A DNA stretch of 64,000 bases from Caballeronia temeraria (GCF_001544795.2 NZ_FCOI02000002.1:310001-374000); one strand, 5' to 3'; shown: positions 45,706-54,886, counted from the stretch's first letter. Numbers and translations are program-made. The notes: a model not told the origin generated them from the letters alone.

Positions 45706-46995
45706 ATGGTTCCGCACCTTGTTACGGCGTTAAGTGGCCCGCTGCTCGACCTCGAGCGGAAAATTCTCGAGGCCATGCCCGCTATCGAGCGCTGGTTCCG
45801 GCTCGAATGGCAAGAGCACACGCCGCCGTTCTACTGTTCCGTCGATCTGCGCAACGCAGGGTTCAAGCTCGCGCCCGTCGACACCAATCTCTTCCCCGGC
45901 GGCTTCAACAATCTGCCGCAGGAAGTGCTGCCGCTCGCGGTGCAGGCGGCGATGGCGTCCATCGAAAAAATCTGCCCGGACGCGAAGAATCTGCTCGTCA
46001 TTCCCGAGCGCCACACGCGCAACGCGTTCTATCTCGAGAACGTCGCGCGCCTCGCGCTGATCATGCGGCAGGCCGGACTCAATATCCGCTTCGGCACGCT
46101 CGACGAAAACATTCACGGTCCGGTGACCATCGCGCTCGCGGACGGTCAGAAGATCGTGCTGGAGCCGCTCGAGCGCACGCCGCGCCGGCTGGGCCTGAAG
46201 AACTTCGATCCCTGCTCGATCCTGCTCAACAACGATCTCTCGGCCGGCATTCCGCCCGTGCTGGAAAATCTGCATGAGCAATATCTGCTGCCGCCGCTGC
46301 ACGCGGGCTGGGCCGTGCGCCGCAAGTCGACGCACTTCTCCTGCTACGACGACGTCGCGAAGAAGTTCTCGAAGCTCGTCGAGATCGATCCGTGGATGGT
46401 GAATCCGTATTTCGCGCACGTGGAAGGCGTCGACTACGAAGCGCGCACGGGCGAGGAAGCCTTGGCCGAAGCCATCGACGGCGTGCTCAAGAAGATCGCG
46501 AAGAAGTATCGCGAGTACGGCATCAGCGAGCGTCCGTATGTGGTTATCAAGGCGGACGCCGGCACCTACGGCAAGGGCGTGATGACCGTGCACGACGCGA
46601 GCGAAGTCGCCGCGCTGACCAAGCGCGAGCGCACGAAGATGAACGACGCGAAGGAAGGCCTGCAAGTCCACGACGTGATCGTGCAGGAAGGCGTGCATAC
46701 CTTCGAGCGCGTGGAGAATGCGGTCGCGGAACCGGTCGTGTACATGATCGACCGGTATGTCGTCGGCGGGTTTTATCGCGTGCACGATTCGCGCGAGCGC
46801 GATCAGAACCTCAATGCGCCGGGCATGCATTTCGTGCCGCTCGGCTTCGAGCATACGGCGCTGCCGGACACGCACGCGAAGCCGGGCGCCGCGCCGCCGA
46901 ACCGCTTCTACATGTATGGCGTGGTGGCGCGGCTTGGGCTGCTGGCGGCATCGCTCGAACTCGAAAAGACCGATCCGGAAGCCATTCAGGTATGA
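45706..46995 (+). CDS. gshA: Glutamate--cysteine ligase (proteobacterial/GshA type)
   Basis: First step of glutathione synthesis: joins Glu and Cys using ATP. The 429-residue protein is of the type found in beta-proteobacteria and Acidithiobacillus, unrelated in length to E. coli GshA. Recognisable segments are GWAVRRKSTHFSCYDDVA, IKADAGTYGKGVM and GGFYRVHDSRERDQNLNAPG (ATP-grasp-like). A TACAAT hexamer at 45673-45678 may be its -10. gshB follows after 52 bases, forming a gshAB pair. Confidence 0.93.
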   Translation: MVPHLVTALSGPLLDLERKILEAMPAIERWFRLEWQEHTPPFYCSVDLRNAGFKLAPVDTNLFPGGFNNLPQEVLPLAVQAAMASIEKICPDAKNLLVIPERHTRNAFYLENVARLALIMRQAGLNIRFGTLDENIHGPVTIALADGQKIVLEPLERTPRRLGLKNFDPCSILLNNDLSAGIPPVLENLHEQYLLPPLHAGWAVRRKSTHFSCYDDVAKKFSKLVEIDPWMVNPYFAHVEGVDYEARTGEEALAEAIDGVLKKIAKKYREYGISERPYVVIKADAGTYGKGVMTVHDASEVAALTKRERTKMNDAKEGLQVHDVIVQEGVHTFERVENAVAEPVVYMIDRYVVGGFYRVHDSRERDQNLNAPGMHFVPLGFEHTALPDTHAKPGAAPPNRFYMYGVVARLGLLAASLELEKTDPEAIQV

Positions 46996-47047
46996 GTTCG
47001 CGGCTTGCGGTAAGCTCGCAGGCCGCGCACTGAATTAGCCAATCGTC

Positions 47048-48004
47048 ATGAACATCCTCTTTATCGCCGACCCGCTCGATCGTTTCAAGATCTACAAAGA
47101 CACGACCTACGCGATGATGGCCGAAGCCGCGCGGCGCGGCCACGTGCTCTACGCATGCGAGCCGCAGCATCTCGCGTGGAACGGCGCGAAGGTCGAGGCG
47201 AGCGTGCGGCGCATCGCGATCGTCGGCGATGAAGCGAACAGCGATCGCTGGCCGTGGTACGCGGCCGAGCAGGCCGAGCATCTGCCGCTCACGCATTTCG
47301 ATGCCGTGCTGATGCGCAAAGATCCGCCGTTCGACATGGAGTACGTGAACGCCACCTGGCTGCTGGAGATCGCCGAGCGCAACGGCGCGCGGGTCTTCAA
47401 CAAGCCGCAGGCGATTCGCGATCACTCGGAGAAGCTCGCCATCGCGGAATGGCCGCAGTTCGTCACGCCGACGCTCGTCACGCGCGACGCCGCGCGTCTG
47501 CGCGCCTTCCACGCCGAGCACGGCGACGTGATCCTGAAGCCGCTCGACGGCATGGGCGGCATGGGCGTGTTCCGCGTGAAGGCGGATGGCATGAATCTCG
47601 GCTCGATCGTCGAGATGCTGTCCGAGGACGGCGCGCGCACGGTGATGGCGCAGAAGTTCATCCCCGAAATCACGGACGGCGACAAGCGCATTCTCGTGAT
47701 CGGCGGCCAGCCGGTGCCGTATTCGCTCGCGCGCATTCCGCAGGGCAGCGAAGTGCGCGGCAATCTCGCGGCGGGCGGTCTGGGGCGTGCGCAGCCGCTG
47801 TCGGCGCGCGATCGCGAAATCGCCGAGACGCTCGGGCCGGTGCTGCAGGCGCGCGGCCTGCTGCTCGCCGGTCTGGACGCGATCGGCGACTATCTCACCG
47901 AAGTCAACGTCACGAGCCCGACGTGCTTCCGCGAAATCATGGATCAGACAGGCTTTGACGTGGCGGGCATGTTCATCGACGCGCTCGAACGCGCGGCGCA
48001 TTGA
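47048..48004 (+). CDS. gshB: Glutathione synthetase
   Basis: Second step of glutathione synthesis: adds Gly to gamma-glutamylcysteine. The 318-residue ATP-grasp enzyme opens [20 protein letters not shown] and shows [16 protein letters not shown] (ATP-binding loop) and [11 protein letters not shown] near the C-terminus. The length matches the family. It is downstream of gshA and upstream of the EIIA gene, from which it is separated by 262 bases. Confidence 0.96.
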   Translation: MNILFIADPLDRFKIYKDTTYAMMAEAARRGHVLYACEPQHLAWNGAKVEASVRRIAIVGDEANSDRWPWYAAEQAEHLPLTHFDAVLMRKDPPFDMEYVNATWLLEIAERNGARVFNKPQAIRDHSEKLAIAEWPQFVTPTLVTRDAARLRAFHAEHGDVILKPLDGMGGMGVFRVKADGMNLGSIVEMLSEDGARTVMAQKFIPEITDGDKRILVIGGQPVPYSLARIPQGSEVRGNLAAGGLGRAQPLSARDREIAETLGPVLQARGLLLAGLDAIGDYLTEVNVTSPTCFREIMDQTGFDVAGMFIDALERAAH

Positions 48005-48266
48005 GCCGGTCGACGAACGGAGCGCGTGCGTACATCGCGCCAAACTCGCTTTTGCGAGACTGTTAGAATTGACTTCCCGGTGTTGGCGTTTTCGGGGCGC
48101 GATCGCATTTCAAGTGCGGTCGAATATCGTGGCGCGGAATGCGGTTGATTTCCGCCCGACCAGCGCCCACTTTAGAGTTGTATCCGCGCCGCTCGCGCGT
48201 TTCGAGCGAACTCCGACTCAATCGTCTGATTTTTGTCGTTGAATTGTCGCTGAGGCATTACCTGAC

Positions 48267-48755
48267 ATGGCTGGCATTCTGATCATCGCGCACGCACCTT
48301 TCGCCACCGCGCTGCGCGAATGCGTGGCGCATATCTACGGCGGTCTGCCGGCGCGCATCGGCGTCATCGATGTGTCGCCCGACTGCGACCCGGTGGAAGT
48401 CCGCGCGTTCGCACGCTCGGAAATCGATCGTCTGAAGGAAGAAAACGGCGCGATCGTGCTCACCGACGTGTTCGGCGCGACGCCCGCGAATATCGCGGCG
48501 AGCCTGCACGATACCGACGTGCGCGTGATCGCCGGCTGCAACCTGCCGATGCTCGTGCGCGCCGTCTGCTACCGCGCGACGCCGCTCGACACCTTGACCG
48601 AAAAGATCCTTCAGGGCGGCTCGAAAGGCATCCAGGAACTGGATGCGTCCACGCCGCTCAATCCTTGCGCCCTCGCGACGAAGGCCGCCGGTTCGCCCGA
48701 CCCGGCATGCTCGGCAAGCGCCGATCTCGTCAGCGCGAAGGCCGCCAGCCACTGA
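48267..48755 (+). CDS. PTS EIIA component, mannose (EIIA-Man) type
   Basis: A 162-residue cytosolic phosphocarrier with the phospho-histidine His9 in MAGILIIAHAPF. GAIVLTDVFGATPANIA and NLPMLVRAV are typical of EIIA-Man/FruA-type folds. The C-terminal 30 residues are a poorly conserved Ala-rich tail. It lies upstream of ptsH and ptsI but no EIIB or EIIC gene is present, so it is probably regulatory. A perfect hairpin (CTCGC TTTT GCGAG, 48045-48058) precedes it. Confidence 0.93.
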   Translation: MAGILIIAHAPFATALRECVAHIYGGLPARIGVIDVSPDCDPVEVRAFARSEIDRLKEENGAIVLTDVFGATPANIAASLHDTDVRVIAGCNLPMLVRAVCYRATPLDTLTEKILQGGSKGIQELDASTPLNPCALATKAAGSPDPACSASADLVSAKAASH

Positions 48756-48792
48756 CGCCGCTCATTTCATCCACCTAGCGCTTCGGAGCATC

Positions 48793-49062
48793 ATGCTGCA
48801 ACAAGAAACAACAATCGTGAACAAGCTGGGGCTCCACGCACGCGCTTCGGCCAAGCTCACACAGCTGGCGGGCAACTTTCAATGCGAAATCTGGATGAGC
48901 CGCAACGGCCGCCGGATCAACGCGAAGAGCATCATGGGCGTGATGATGCTGGCGGCGGGCATCGGCAGCACGGTGACGATCGAAACCGAAGGCGCCGACG
49001 AATCCGAAGCGATGCAGGCCATTCTCGGGCTCATCGCCGATAAATTCGGGGAAGGGCAGTAA
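48793..49062 (+). CDS. ptsH: Phosphocarrier protein HPr
   Basis: An 89-residue phosphocarrier of the PTS. Both regulatory sites are present: His15 in NKLGLHARASAKL, phosphorylated by EI, and Ser46 in NAKSIMGVM, the site used by HPr kinase. Ser46 suggests HPr kinase/phosphorylase control as in other beta-proteobacteria. It lies 37 bases after the EIIA gene and ends before a terminator, so EI is on a separate transcript. Confidence 0.96.
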   Translation: MLQQETTIVNKLGLHARASAKLTQLAGNFQCEIWMSRNGRRINAKSIMGVMMLAAGIGSTVTIETEGADESEAMQAILGLIADKFGEGQ

Positions 49063-49090
49063 GCGCATCGCCGTAATGTCCGTTCAATGA

Positions 49091-49117
49091 AAAGCCGCGT
49101 TTTCGACGCGGCTTTTT
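49091..49117 (+). terminator. Rho-independent terminator after ptsH
   Basis: AAAGCCGCGT (49091-49100), TTTCG loop, ACGCGGCTTT (49106-49115), then TT. Confidence 0.88.
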
Positions 49118-49208
49118 CATATCCGCATCACGCATTCGCGTAATTCGGTGCAACCGTTCCGGCCCTATCGCGACCCGGTGTTCAGGGACTTGCCGGCACA
49201 TTCGAACT

Positions 49209-49214
49209 TATAAT
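49209..49214 (+). promoter_or_regulatory. Consensus -10 hexamer before ptsI
   Basis: TATAAT, 72 bases before the ptsI GTG. The upstream -35 position is poorly conserved, so the promoter call rests on the -10 only. Confidence 0.4.
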
Positions 49215-49285
49215 GGACGCGCGGTTTGTGCCCGTCGAGGGGGCTCCTGGCAGACCGCGACAATCAATAACTAGAGGAGGGGCGC

Positions 49286-51046
49286 GTGTCTTTCACGCTG
49301 CATGGCATTCCCGTCTCGCGCGGCATCGCGATCGGGCGCGCTTATCTGATCGCGCCGGCGGCGCTCGACGTAGACCATTATCTGATCGAGCCGGATCAGA
49401 TCGACGCGGAAATCGACCGATTTCACGCGGCGCAGGCGGCCGTCGCCGCCGAACTCGAAGCGTTGCGCGAAGACCTCTCCGCCGACGCGCCCAGCGAAAT
49501 GGGCGCCTTCATCAACGTCCATACGATGATCCTGAACGACGCCATGCTCGTGCAGGAAACCATCGACCTGATCCGCACGCGCCGCTACAACGTCGAGTGG
49601 GCGCTCACCGAACAACTGGAGATTCTCGGCGGCTATTTCGACGAGATCGAAGACGAATATCTGCGCGAACGCAAAGCGGACGTCGAGCAGGTCGTCGAGC
49701 GGCTGTTGAAGGCGCTCGCGGGCGCGCCGACGGCCGCGTCGCTCGTCGTGCACACGGCCGCGAGCAACGGGCACAACGAGATGATCGTCGTCGCGCACGA
49801 TATCGCGCCGGCCGACATGCTCCAGTTCAAGACGCAGGCGTTCAAGGGCTTCGTCACGGATCTCGGCGGGCGCACGTCGCACACGGCGATCGTCGCGCGC
49901 AGTCTCGGCATTCCGGCGTCCGTCGGCGTGCAGCAGGCGAGCGCGCTGATCCGCCAGAACGATCTGATCATCGTCGACGGCGATCATGGCATCGTGATCG
50001 TCGATCCGGCGCCGATCGTTCTCGAAGAATATTCGTATCGCCAGAGCGAAAAGGTGCTGGAGCAGCGCAAGCTCCAGCGCCTGAAATTCTCGCCGACGCA
50101 GACGCTCTGCGGCACGAAGATCGAGCTGTGCGCGAACATCGAGTTGCCGGACGACGCGCAAGTGGCCGTCGAAGCCGGCGCGATGGGCGTCGGCCTGTTC
50201 CGCACCGAATTCCTCTTCATGAATCACAAGGATCAGTTGCCGGAAGAAGAGGAGCAGTTCGAGGCGTACAAGCGCGCCGTCGAGCTGATGAACGGCAAAC
50301 CGGTGACGATCCGCACGATCGACGTCGGCGCGGACAAGCCGCTCGATTCGATGAGCGGCGGCGACGGTTACGAAACCGCGCCCAATCCCGCGCTGGGTCT
50401 GCGCGCGATTCGCTGGAGCCTGTCGGAACCGCAGATGTTCATCACGCAACTGCGCGCCATTCTGCGGGCGTCGGCGTTCGGTCCGACCAAGATTCTCATT
50501 CCGATGCTCGCGCACGCGCAGGAAATCGATCAGACGCTCGATCTGATCCGCGAGGCGAAGCGTCAACTGGATGAGGAAGGCGTCGCGTACGATCGCCAGG
50601 TTCAGGTCGGCGCGATGATCGAGATTCCCGCGGCGGCCATCGCCGTGCGGCTGTTCCTGAGCCGGCTCGATTTTCTGTCGATCGGCACGAACGATCTGAT
50701 CCAGTACACGCTCGCGATCGACCGCGCCGATAACGCCGTCGCGCATCTGTACGATCCGCTGCATCCGGCGGTGCTGAATCTGATTGCGTTCACGTTGCGC
50801 GAGGCGAAGCGCGCGGGCGTGCCGGTGTCGGTGTGCGGAGAAATGGCGGGCGATCCCGCCGTCACGCGCCTCCTGCTCGGGCTCGGACTCACCGAATTCT
50901 CGATGCATCCGAGCCAGTTGCTGATCGTGAAGCAGGAAATCCTGCGCTCGAATCTGAAGGCGCTGGAGAAGCCGGTCGCGGATGTGCTCGCGGCTTACGA
51001 GCCGGCCGAATTGCAGGCCGCGCTCACGGCGTTGCAGAAGGTTTAG
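49286..51046 (+). CDS. ptsI: PTS enzyme I
   Basis: Phosphoenolpyruvate:protein phosphotransferase, 586 residues. The phospho-histidine is His199 in GGRTSHTAIVARSLGIP; the C-terminal PEP-binding TIM barrel holds FRTEFLFMN and SIGTNDLIQYTLA with the catalytic Cys in PVSVCGEMAGDP. Translation begins at a GTG behind AGAGGAGGGGCGC, a very strong ribosome-binding site. It passes phosphate to HPr and on to EIIA. Its stop overlaps the convergent heptosyltransferase gene by four bases. Confidence 0.97.
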   Translation: MSFTLHGIPVSRGIAIGRAYLIAPAALDVDHYLIEPDQIDAEIDRFHAAQAAVAAELEALREDLSADAPSEMGAFINVHTMILNDAMLVQETIDLIRTRRYNVEWALTEQLEILGGYFDEIEDEYLRERKADVEQVVERLLKALAGAPTAASLVVHTAASNGHNEMIVVAHDIAPADMLQFKTQAFKGFVTDLGGRTSHTAIVARSLGIPASVGVQQASALIRQNDLIIVDGDHGIVIVDPAPIVLEEYSYRQSEKVLEQRKLQRLKFSPTQTLCGTKIELCANIELPDDAQVAVEAGAMGVGLFRTEFLFMNHKDQLPEEEEQFEAYKRAVELMNGKPVTIRTIDVGADKPLDSMSGGDGYETAPNPALGLRAIRWSLSEPQMFITQLRAILRASAFGPTKILIPMLAHAQEIDQTLDLIREAKRQLDEEGVAYDRQVQVGAMIEIPAAAIAVRLFLSRLDFLSIGTNDLIQYTLAIDRADNAVAHLYDPLHPAVLNLIAFTLREAKRAGVPVSVCGEMAGDPAVTRLLLGLGLTEFSMHPSQLLIVKQEILRSNLKALEKPVADVLAAYEPAELQAALTALQKV

Positions 51047-52260
51047 GCCAGTCCGTGATCCGCGATCAACCGATCCACCTGAGCGATGACTTGCTCGGGT
51101 GAGATCGCCGAGGTGCATTGAAAGCGCCCGGATTTGCCGTCGCGTCGTGGACACCATAGAAAATCGCGGTTGTCGAAGTCGCACGTCGTGTCGTTGAAGC
51201 AGCTATTGCACGCGTGAAAATTGATCACGCGATACGGCGTGCGGAACTCCGAATGCGGGTGACTGAAGCCGCTGATCATCACGACGGGCGCGCCTGCCGC
51301 CCACGCGAGCCACGACAGGCCGCTACTCAGTCCCACGAAAAAATCCGCGTGTTTCAGCAGATTCACCCGTTCTTCGAGCGGATGATTTCCGGTGAAATCC
51401 TCGCAGCCTTCCGGCATCGTGTTCACGACGTCGCCCGCGCCGTGCTCGCGATGCTGATCGATGCACAACACGCGATATCCCCGCGACTTCAGATGATCGA
51501 TCAACGCCGGCCAGCCGCGCGGATTGTTCCAGTACTTGCACTGCGCCGTCGATTGCGTCGCGATGCAGACATAGCGCTCAGCCACGGTCCGAGCCGAATC
51601 CGCGATCACGATATTGGGCCGGCGCTCTTCGCACGGCACGCCGAGCATATACGAGGCCGCGTCCTGGAGGCTGCTGACGCGCGGATCGGTCGGCTGGTGA
51701 TCGCGATCGGTGTACGGCGAAAAGAATCCGAGATGGTAGGTCGCGTAGAACGGTTCATCGATCGAATCGGCGGATTCGGGCGCGATGAAGCGTATCGACG
51801 GATAGCCGTTCACGAATAGCGCTCGCAGATGCGCCGGCAGCGCGACGTGGACTTCGCACTGCTCCTCCAACCGGAACGCTTCCACGGCCGGCATCCATGC
51901 GAGCGTATCGCCGAGCGCCGTCCCGGACGGATGGATCAGCACGTTGCGGCCGCGCGCGTCGTACGCGTGATGAAACACGAGACGCTCGCCGTCGAACACC
52001 TGAAGCTCGAAGCGCACGAAGTATTTGCGCCGGCTCGCGATGATCGAATTCGCTTCGACGTGCTCGTCGAAGACCAGGCTGAAGGTATCGAGATCGACCA
52101 TGCGCACGCGCCAGCCATCGACGGGAACCTGCACCCGGCAACCATAATTGAAATCGTAAAGGATGCCTTCCGGCCCGATGAACCGGGGAGGCGATGGCCG
52201 CACGAACGCGCTATGCGTGAGCCCACGCTGCGCGCTTGCTGGCGAAATGGCGATGCCCAA
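51043..52260 (-). CDS. Autotransporter heptosyltransferase, TibC/Aah (BAHT) family
   Basis: A 405-residue glycosyltransferase resembling TibC and Aah, which add ADP-heptose to serines of autotransporter adhesins. The N-terminus holds GPEGILYDFNYG and VPVDGWRVRMVDLDT; the C-terminal GT-B-like domain has GNHPLEERVNLLKHADFFVG and LSWLAWAAGAPVVMISGF. A cysteine motif near the end (Cys351, Cys354, Cys370 and Cys382, with Cys360 extra) matches the iron site of TibC in its first three spacings. No autotransporter gene is in the window. The start codon is uncertain: the ORF opens with a TTG at 52260 and has no good ribosome-binding site. Confidence 0.88.
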   Translation of the reverse strand: MGIAISPASAQRGLTHSAFVRPSPPRFIGPEGILYDFNYGCRVQVPVDGWRVRMVDLDTFSLVFDEHVEANSIIASRRKYFVRFELQVFDGERLVFHHAYDARGRNVLIHPSGTALGDTLAWMPAVEAFRLEEQCEVHVALPAHLRALFVNGYPSIRFIAPESADSIDEPFYATYHLGFFSPYTDRDHQPTDPRVSSLQDAASYMLGVPCEERRPNIVIADSARTVAERYVCIATQSTAQCKYWNNPRGWPALIDHLKSRGYRVLCIDQHREHGAGDVVNTMPEGCEDFTGNHPLEERVNLLKHADFFVGLSSGLSWLAWAAGAPVVMISGFSHPHSEFRTPYRVINFHACNSCFNDTTCDFDNRDFLWCPRRDGKSGRFQCTSAISPEQVIAQVDRLIADHGLA

Positions 52261-52337
52261 AGGAGGATCCGGTCTCGGATGGAAGAGTCGGAAAGCTTAA
52301 GTGGACGGTCGTCGCGGCGGCGTAAGACGTGCCTTAA

Positions 52338-53108
52338 TTAGCGCGCCGCTTCGCGATCGATGGTGTTTCCGCAGACCGCACAATCCGGCTGCCGCGCGAT
52401 CTTCATCGTGTTCCAGTCCATGCGCAGCGAATCGAGCAACATCAACCGGCCCGCGAGCGTCTCGCCGAAGCCGCCGATCACGCGCAGCGCTTCCGCCGCC
52501 TGCATCGCGCCGATGATGCCGACCGTCGGCGCGAACACGCCCATCGTCGAGCAGGCGACTTCCTCGAACGGTTGATCCGGCGGAAACACGCACGCGTAGC
52601 ACGGCGAGTCCGGCGAGCGGAAGTCGAAGGTGCTGATCTGTCCGTCGAAGCGCAGGGCCGCGCCCGACACGAGCGGCACGCGATGCGCGACGCACGCCGC
52701 ATTGATCGCGTGGCGCGTCGCGAAGTTGTCGCTGCAATCGAGCACCACGGATTTGCCGGGCACGTTGATATCGAGCCATCCGGCGTCGGCGCGCGCGTTC
52801 ACCGCGATGATTTCGATGCCGGGATTCAGCGCGCTCAGCGTCTCGCGCGCCGACTCCACCTTCGGCACGCCGACCGATCGCGTCATGTGCACGATCTGCC
52901 GCTGAAGGTTCGTGAGATCGACGGTATCGGCATCGACCAGCGTGATCTTTCCGACGCCCGCCGCCGCGAGATACATCGCCGCGGGCGCGCCGAGTCCGCC
53001 CGCGCCGATGATGACCGCGTGCGCATCGAGAAAGCGCTGCTGCGCCTCGATGCCGATTTCATCGACGAGGATATGGCGGGAATAGCGAAGGAGTTGATCG
53101 TCGTTCAT
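52338..53108 (-). CDS. moeB: HesA/MoeB/ThiF family adenylyltransferase
   Basis: A 256-residue E1-like enzyme that adenylates the C-terminus of a ubiquitin-like sulfur carrier, MoaD for molybdopterin or ThiS for thiamine. Motifs: nucleotide loop GAGGLGAPAAMYLA, and two C-x-x-C zinc pairs (CYAC and CAVC). Length and start (MNDDQLLRYSRHILVDEIGI) fit MoeB or ThiF; the sequence alone does not separate them, and moa and thi genes are absent here. It follows ctpA on the minus strand beyond a terminator. Confidence 0.9.
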   Translation of the reverse strand: MNDDQLLRYSRHILVDEIGIEAQQRFLDAHAVIIGAGGLGAPAAMYLAAAGVGKITLVDADTVDLTNLQRQIVHMTRSVGVPKVESARETLSALNPGIEIIAVNARADAGWLDINVPGKSVVLDCSDNFATRHAINAACVAHRVPLVSGAALRFDGQISTFDFRSPDSPCYACVFPPDQPFEEVACSTMGVFAPTVGIIGAMQAAEALRVIGGFGETLAGRLMLLDSLRMDWNTMKIARQPDCAVCGNTIDREAAR

Positions 53109-53151
53109 CGCGGAAAGAATCGGCTGCTCGAACGAAGCATTCTAAGCGCGC

Positions 53152-53193
53152 AAAAGAGAAAAAGGCTTCGCAGCCTTACGCTGCGAAGCCTTT
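53152..53193 (-). terminator. Rho-independent terminator after ctpA
   Basis: AAAGGCTTCGCAG (53161-53173) with CTGCGAAGCCTTT (53181-53193), 7-base loop. Read on the minus strand it ends in TTTTTCTCTTTT. It may partly read through into moeB. Confidence 0.87.
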
Positions 53194-53211
53194 TGCAGGA
53201 CTGCGGCAAAC

Positions 53212-54795
53212 TTACTTCGTTTGCTGCGCGGTCGGCGCCGAAGCCGGCTGTGCGCCCGACGCCGGCGCGGAACCCGGCGTGGCCGGCAGCGCAGGCGCTG
53301 CGACGACCGGCGCCGATGCCGAACGCGCCGGCTTGTTCTGCGCGAGCTTGCGTTCGCTGTACGACTTCGACTCGACGACCTGCTTGCCTTCCAGCTTGTT
53401 CAGGCCTTGCTGGAGCATGAAGTCGTCCGCGCTGCCGAATTCGACCGGCTTGCGCTCGCGATCCTTGCGGCGCTGCTCGGGCGTCTTCTTGTCGTTCTGC
53501 TCTTCGAGAATGCGCAGTTGCTCAAGACGATCCGCTTCGCGCTGCTCCTGTTCCTTCTTCTCGTTCGGATCCTGCGTGTTCGCGAGGTGATTCGAGTAAT
53601 CGACTTCGCGCGTGACGAGCGCGTCGTCCGGATCGCCGTCCGCGTATTGATCGACCGGGACGTCCGGGCGCACGCCCTGATTCTGGATCGACTTGCCGCT
53701 CGGCGTGTAGTAGTAGGCGGTCGTCAGGCGCAGGGCGCTGTCGGCGGTCATCGGACGCACGGTCTGCACCGAGCCCTTGCCGAACGTGGTCTTGCCGACG
53801 ATCAACGCGCGGTGATGATCCTGCAGCGCGCCCGCGACGATCTCCGAAGCCGACGCCGAGTAAGCGTTGGTCAGCACGACCATCGGCACCTTCTTGAAGA
53901 TTTCCGGCACATTCTTCAACGGATCGGAATCGAAGGACGGCAGGCGGTAGTTGTCGTAGGTGTCGCGGAAGGTCTGCTTCGCGTCCGCGATCTGGCCATT
54001 GGTCGACACGACCACCGCGTTATCAGGCAGGAACGCGCCCGCAACGCCGACCGCGCTTTGCAGCAGGCCGCCGCCGTTGTTGCGCAGGTCGAGCACGAGG
54101 CCCTTCAGATTCGGTTGCTGGCGCGCGAGATCCTGCAGCTTCGCGGCGAGGTCCGGCACCGTGCGCTCCTGGAAGCTCGTGATGCGGATATAGCCGTAGC
54201 CCGGCTCCGGCACCTTCATCTTCACCGACTGCACGCGGATCACGGCGCGCGTCACGGTGAGCGGGAACGTGCGGTCATCGCTCTTGCGGAAGATCGTGAG
54301 CGTGACCTTCGTGCCCGGTTCGCCGCGCATCTGCTTAACGGCTTTGTCGAGCGTCATGCCGCGCACCGGCTTGTCGTTGATGCGCGTGATGAGGTCGCCC
54401 GGACGAATGCCGGCGCGGAACGCAGGCGTGTCTTCGATCGGCGAAATGACCTTGATCAGGCCGTCTTCCGAAGAAATTTCGATGCCGAGGCCCGCGAAGC
54501 GGCCCTTGGTCTGCTCCTGAAGTTCTTCGTAGTCGGTCTTGTCGAGATAGGACGAGTGCGGGTCGAGGCTCGACACCATGCCCTTGATCGCGGCGGTGAG
54601 GAGCTTTTTGTCGTCGACCGGTTCGACGTATTCGTGCTTGATCTGACCGAAAACTTCGGCGAAAAGCCGCAATTGTTCGAGCGGCAGAGGCGAGGAAGCA
54701 GCTTGCTGTGCAGATGCGGAGATCTGCAGGGTGGCGAGCGCGCCGGCAGCAACGCCAACGGCTACCAGGCCGAAGTTTTTCAGGTTCTTTCGCAT
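53212..54795 (-). CDS. ctpA: C-terminal processing peptidase (S41 family)
   Basis: A 527-residue periplasmic serine protease of the CtpA/Prc class; such enzymes trim cell-wall hydrolases or precursors. An N-terminal signal anchor (residues 1-27) is followed by a PDZ domain (about 95-180: AGLGIEISSEDGLIKVI, then IRPGDLITRINDKPV) and the S41 catalytic domain, with the nucleophile Ser in NAYSASASEIVAGAL and Lys in VGKTTFGKGSVQ. The C-terminal 90 residues are a charged, then Pro/Ala-rich tail. A PmrA/QseB-type box lies upstream. Confidence 0.95.
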   Translation of the reverse strand: MRKNLKNFGLVAVGVAAGALATLQISASAQQAASSPLPLEQLRLFAEVFGQIKHEYVEPVDDKKLLTAAIKGMVSSLDPHSSYLDKTDYEELQEQTKGRFAGLGIEISSEDGLIKVISPIEDTPAFRAGIRPGDLITRINDKPVRGMTLDKAVKQMRGEPGTKVTLTIFRKSDDRTFPLTVTRAVIRVQSVKMKVPEPGYGYIRITSFQERTVPDLAAKLQDLARQQPNLKGLVLDLRNNGGGLLQSAVGVAGAFLPDNAVVVSTNGQIADAKQTFRDTYDNYRLPSFDSDPLKNVPEIFKKVPMVVLTNAYSASASEIVAGALQDHHRALIVGKTTFGKGSVQTVRPMTADSALRLTTAYYYTPSGKSIQNQGVRPDVPVDQYADGDPDDALVTREVDYSNHLANTQDPNEKKEQEQREADRLEQLRILEEQNDKKTPEQRRKDRERKPVEFGSADDFMLQQGLNKLEGKQVVESKSYSERKLAQNKPARSASAPVVAAPALPATPGSAPASGAQPASAPTAQQTK

Positions 54796-54842
54796 AGATA
54801 GTGCGGTCGGAATCGGATGGGCTGCATCGTTGGTGACGGGCC

Positions 54843-54848
54843 AGTATA
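54843..54848 (-). promoter_or_regulatory. -10 element of ctpA
   Basis: TATACT on the minus strand, 48 bases before the ctpA start codon. The promoter-proximal half of the CTTAA box ends 21 bases upstream, so its inner edge overlaps the -35 position (AGTCGA), the layout of response-regulator-activated promoters. Confidence 0.6.
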
Positions 54849-54869
54849 CCCGCTCACTTCGATTATCGA

Positions 54870-54886
54870 CTTAAACGCAACTTAAA
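54870..54886 (-). promoter_or_regulatory. PmrA/QseB-type box upstream of ctpA
   Basis: Read toward ctpA: TTTAAG-TTGCG-TTTAAG, a perfect match to YTTAAK-N5-YTTAAK. It is correctly placed for activation with the TATACT -10 at 54843-54848. Confidence 0.6.

Noticed and set aside
52290..52340. CTTAAG and CCTTAA words upstream of the heptosyltransferase as a PmrA/QseB box
   Set aside because: The two words are about 35 bases apart, not 11, so they do not fit the box.
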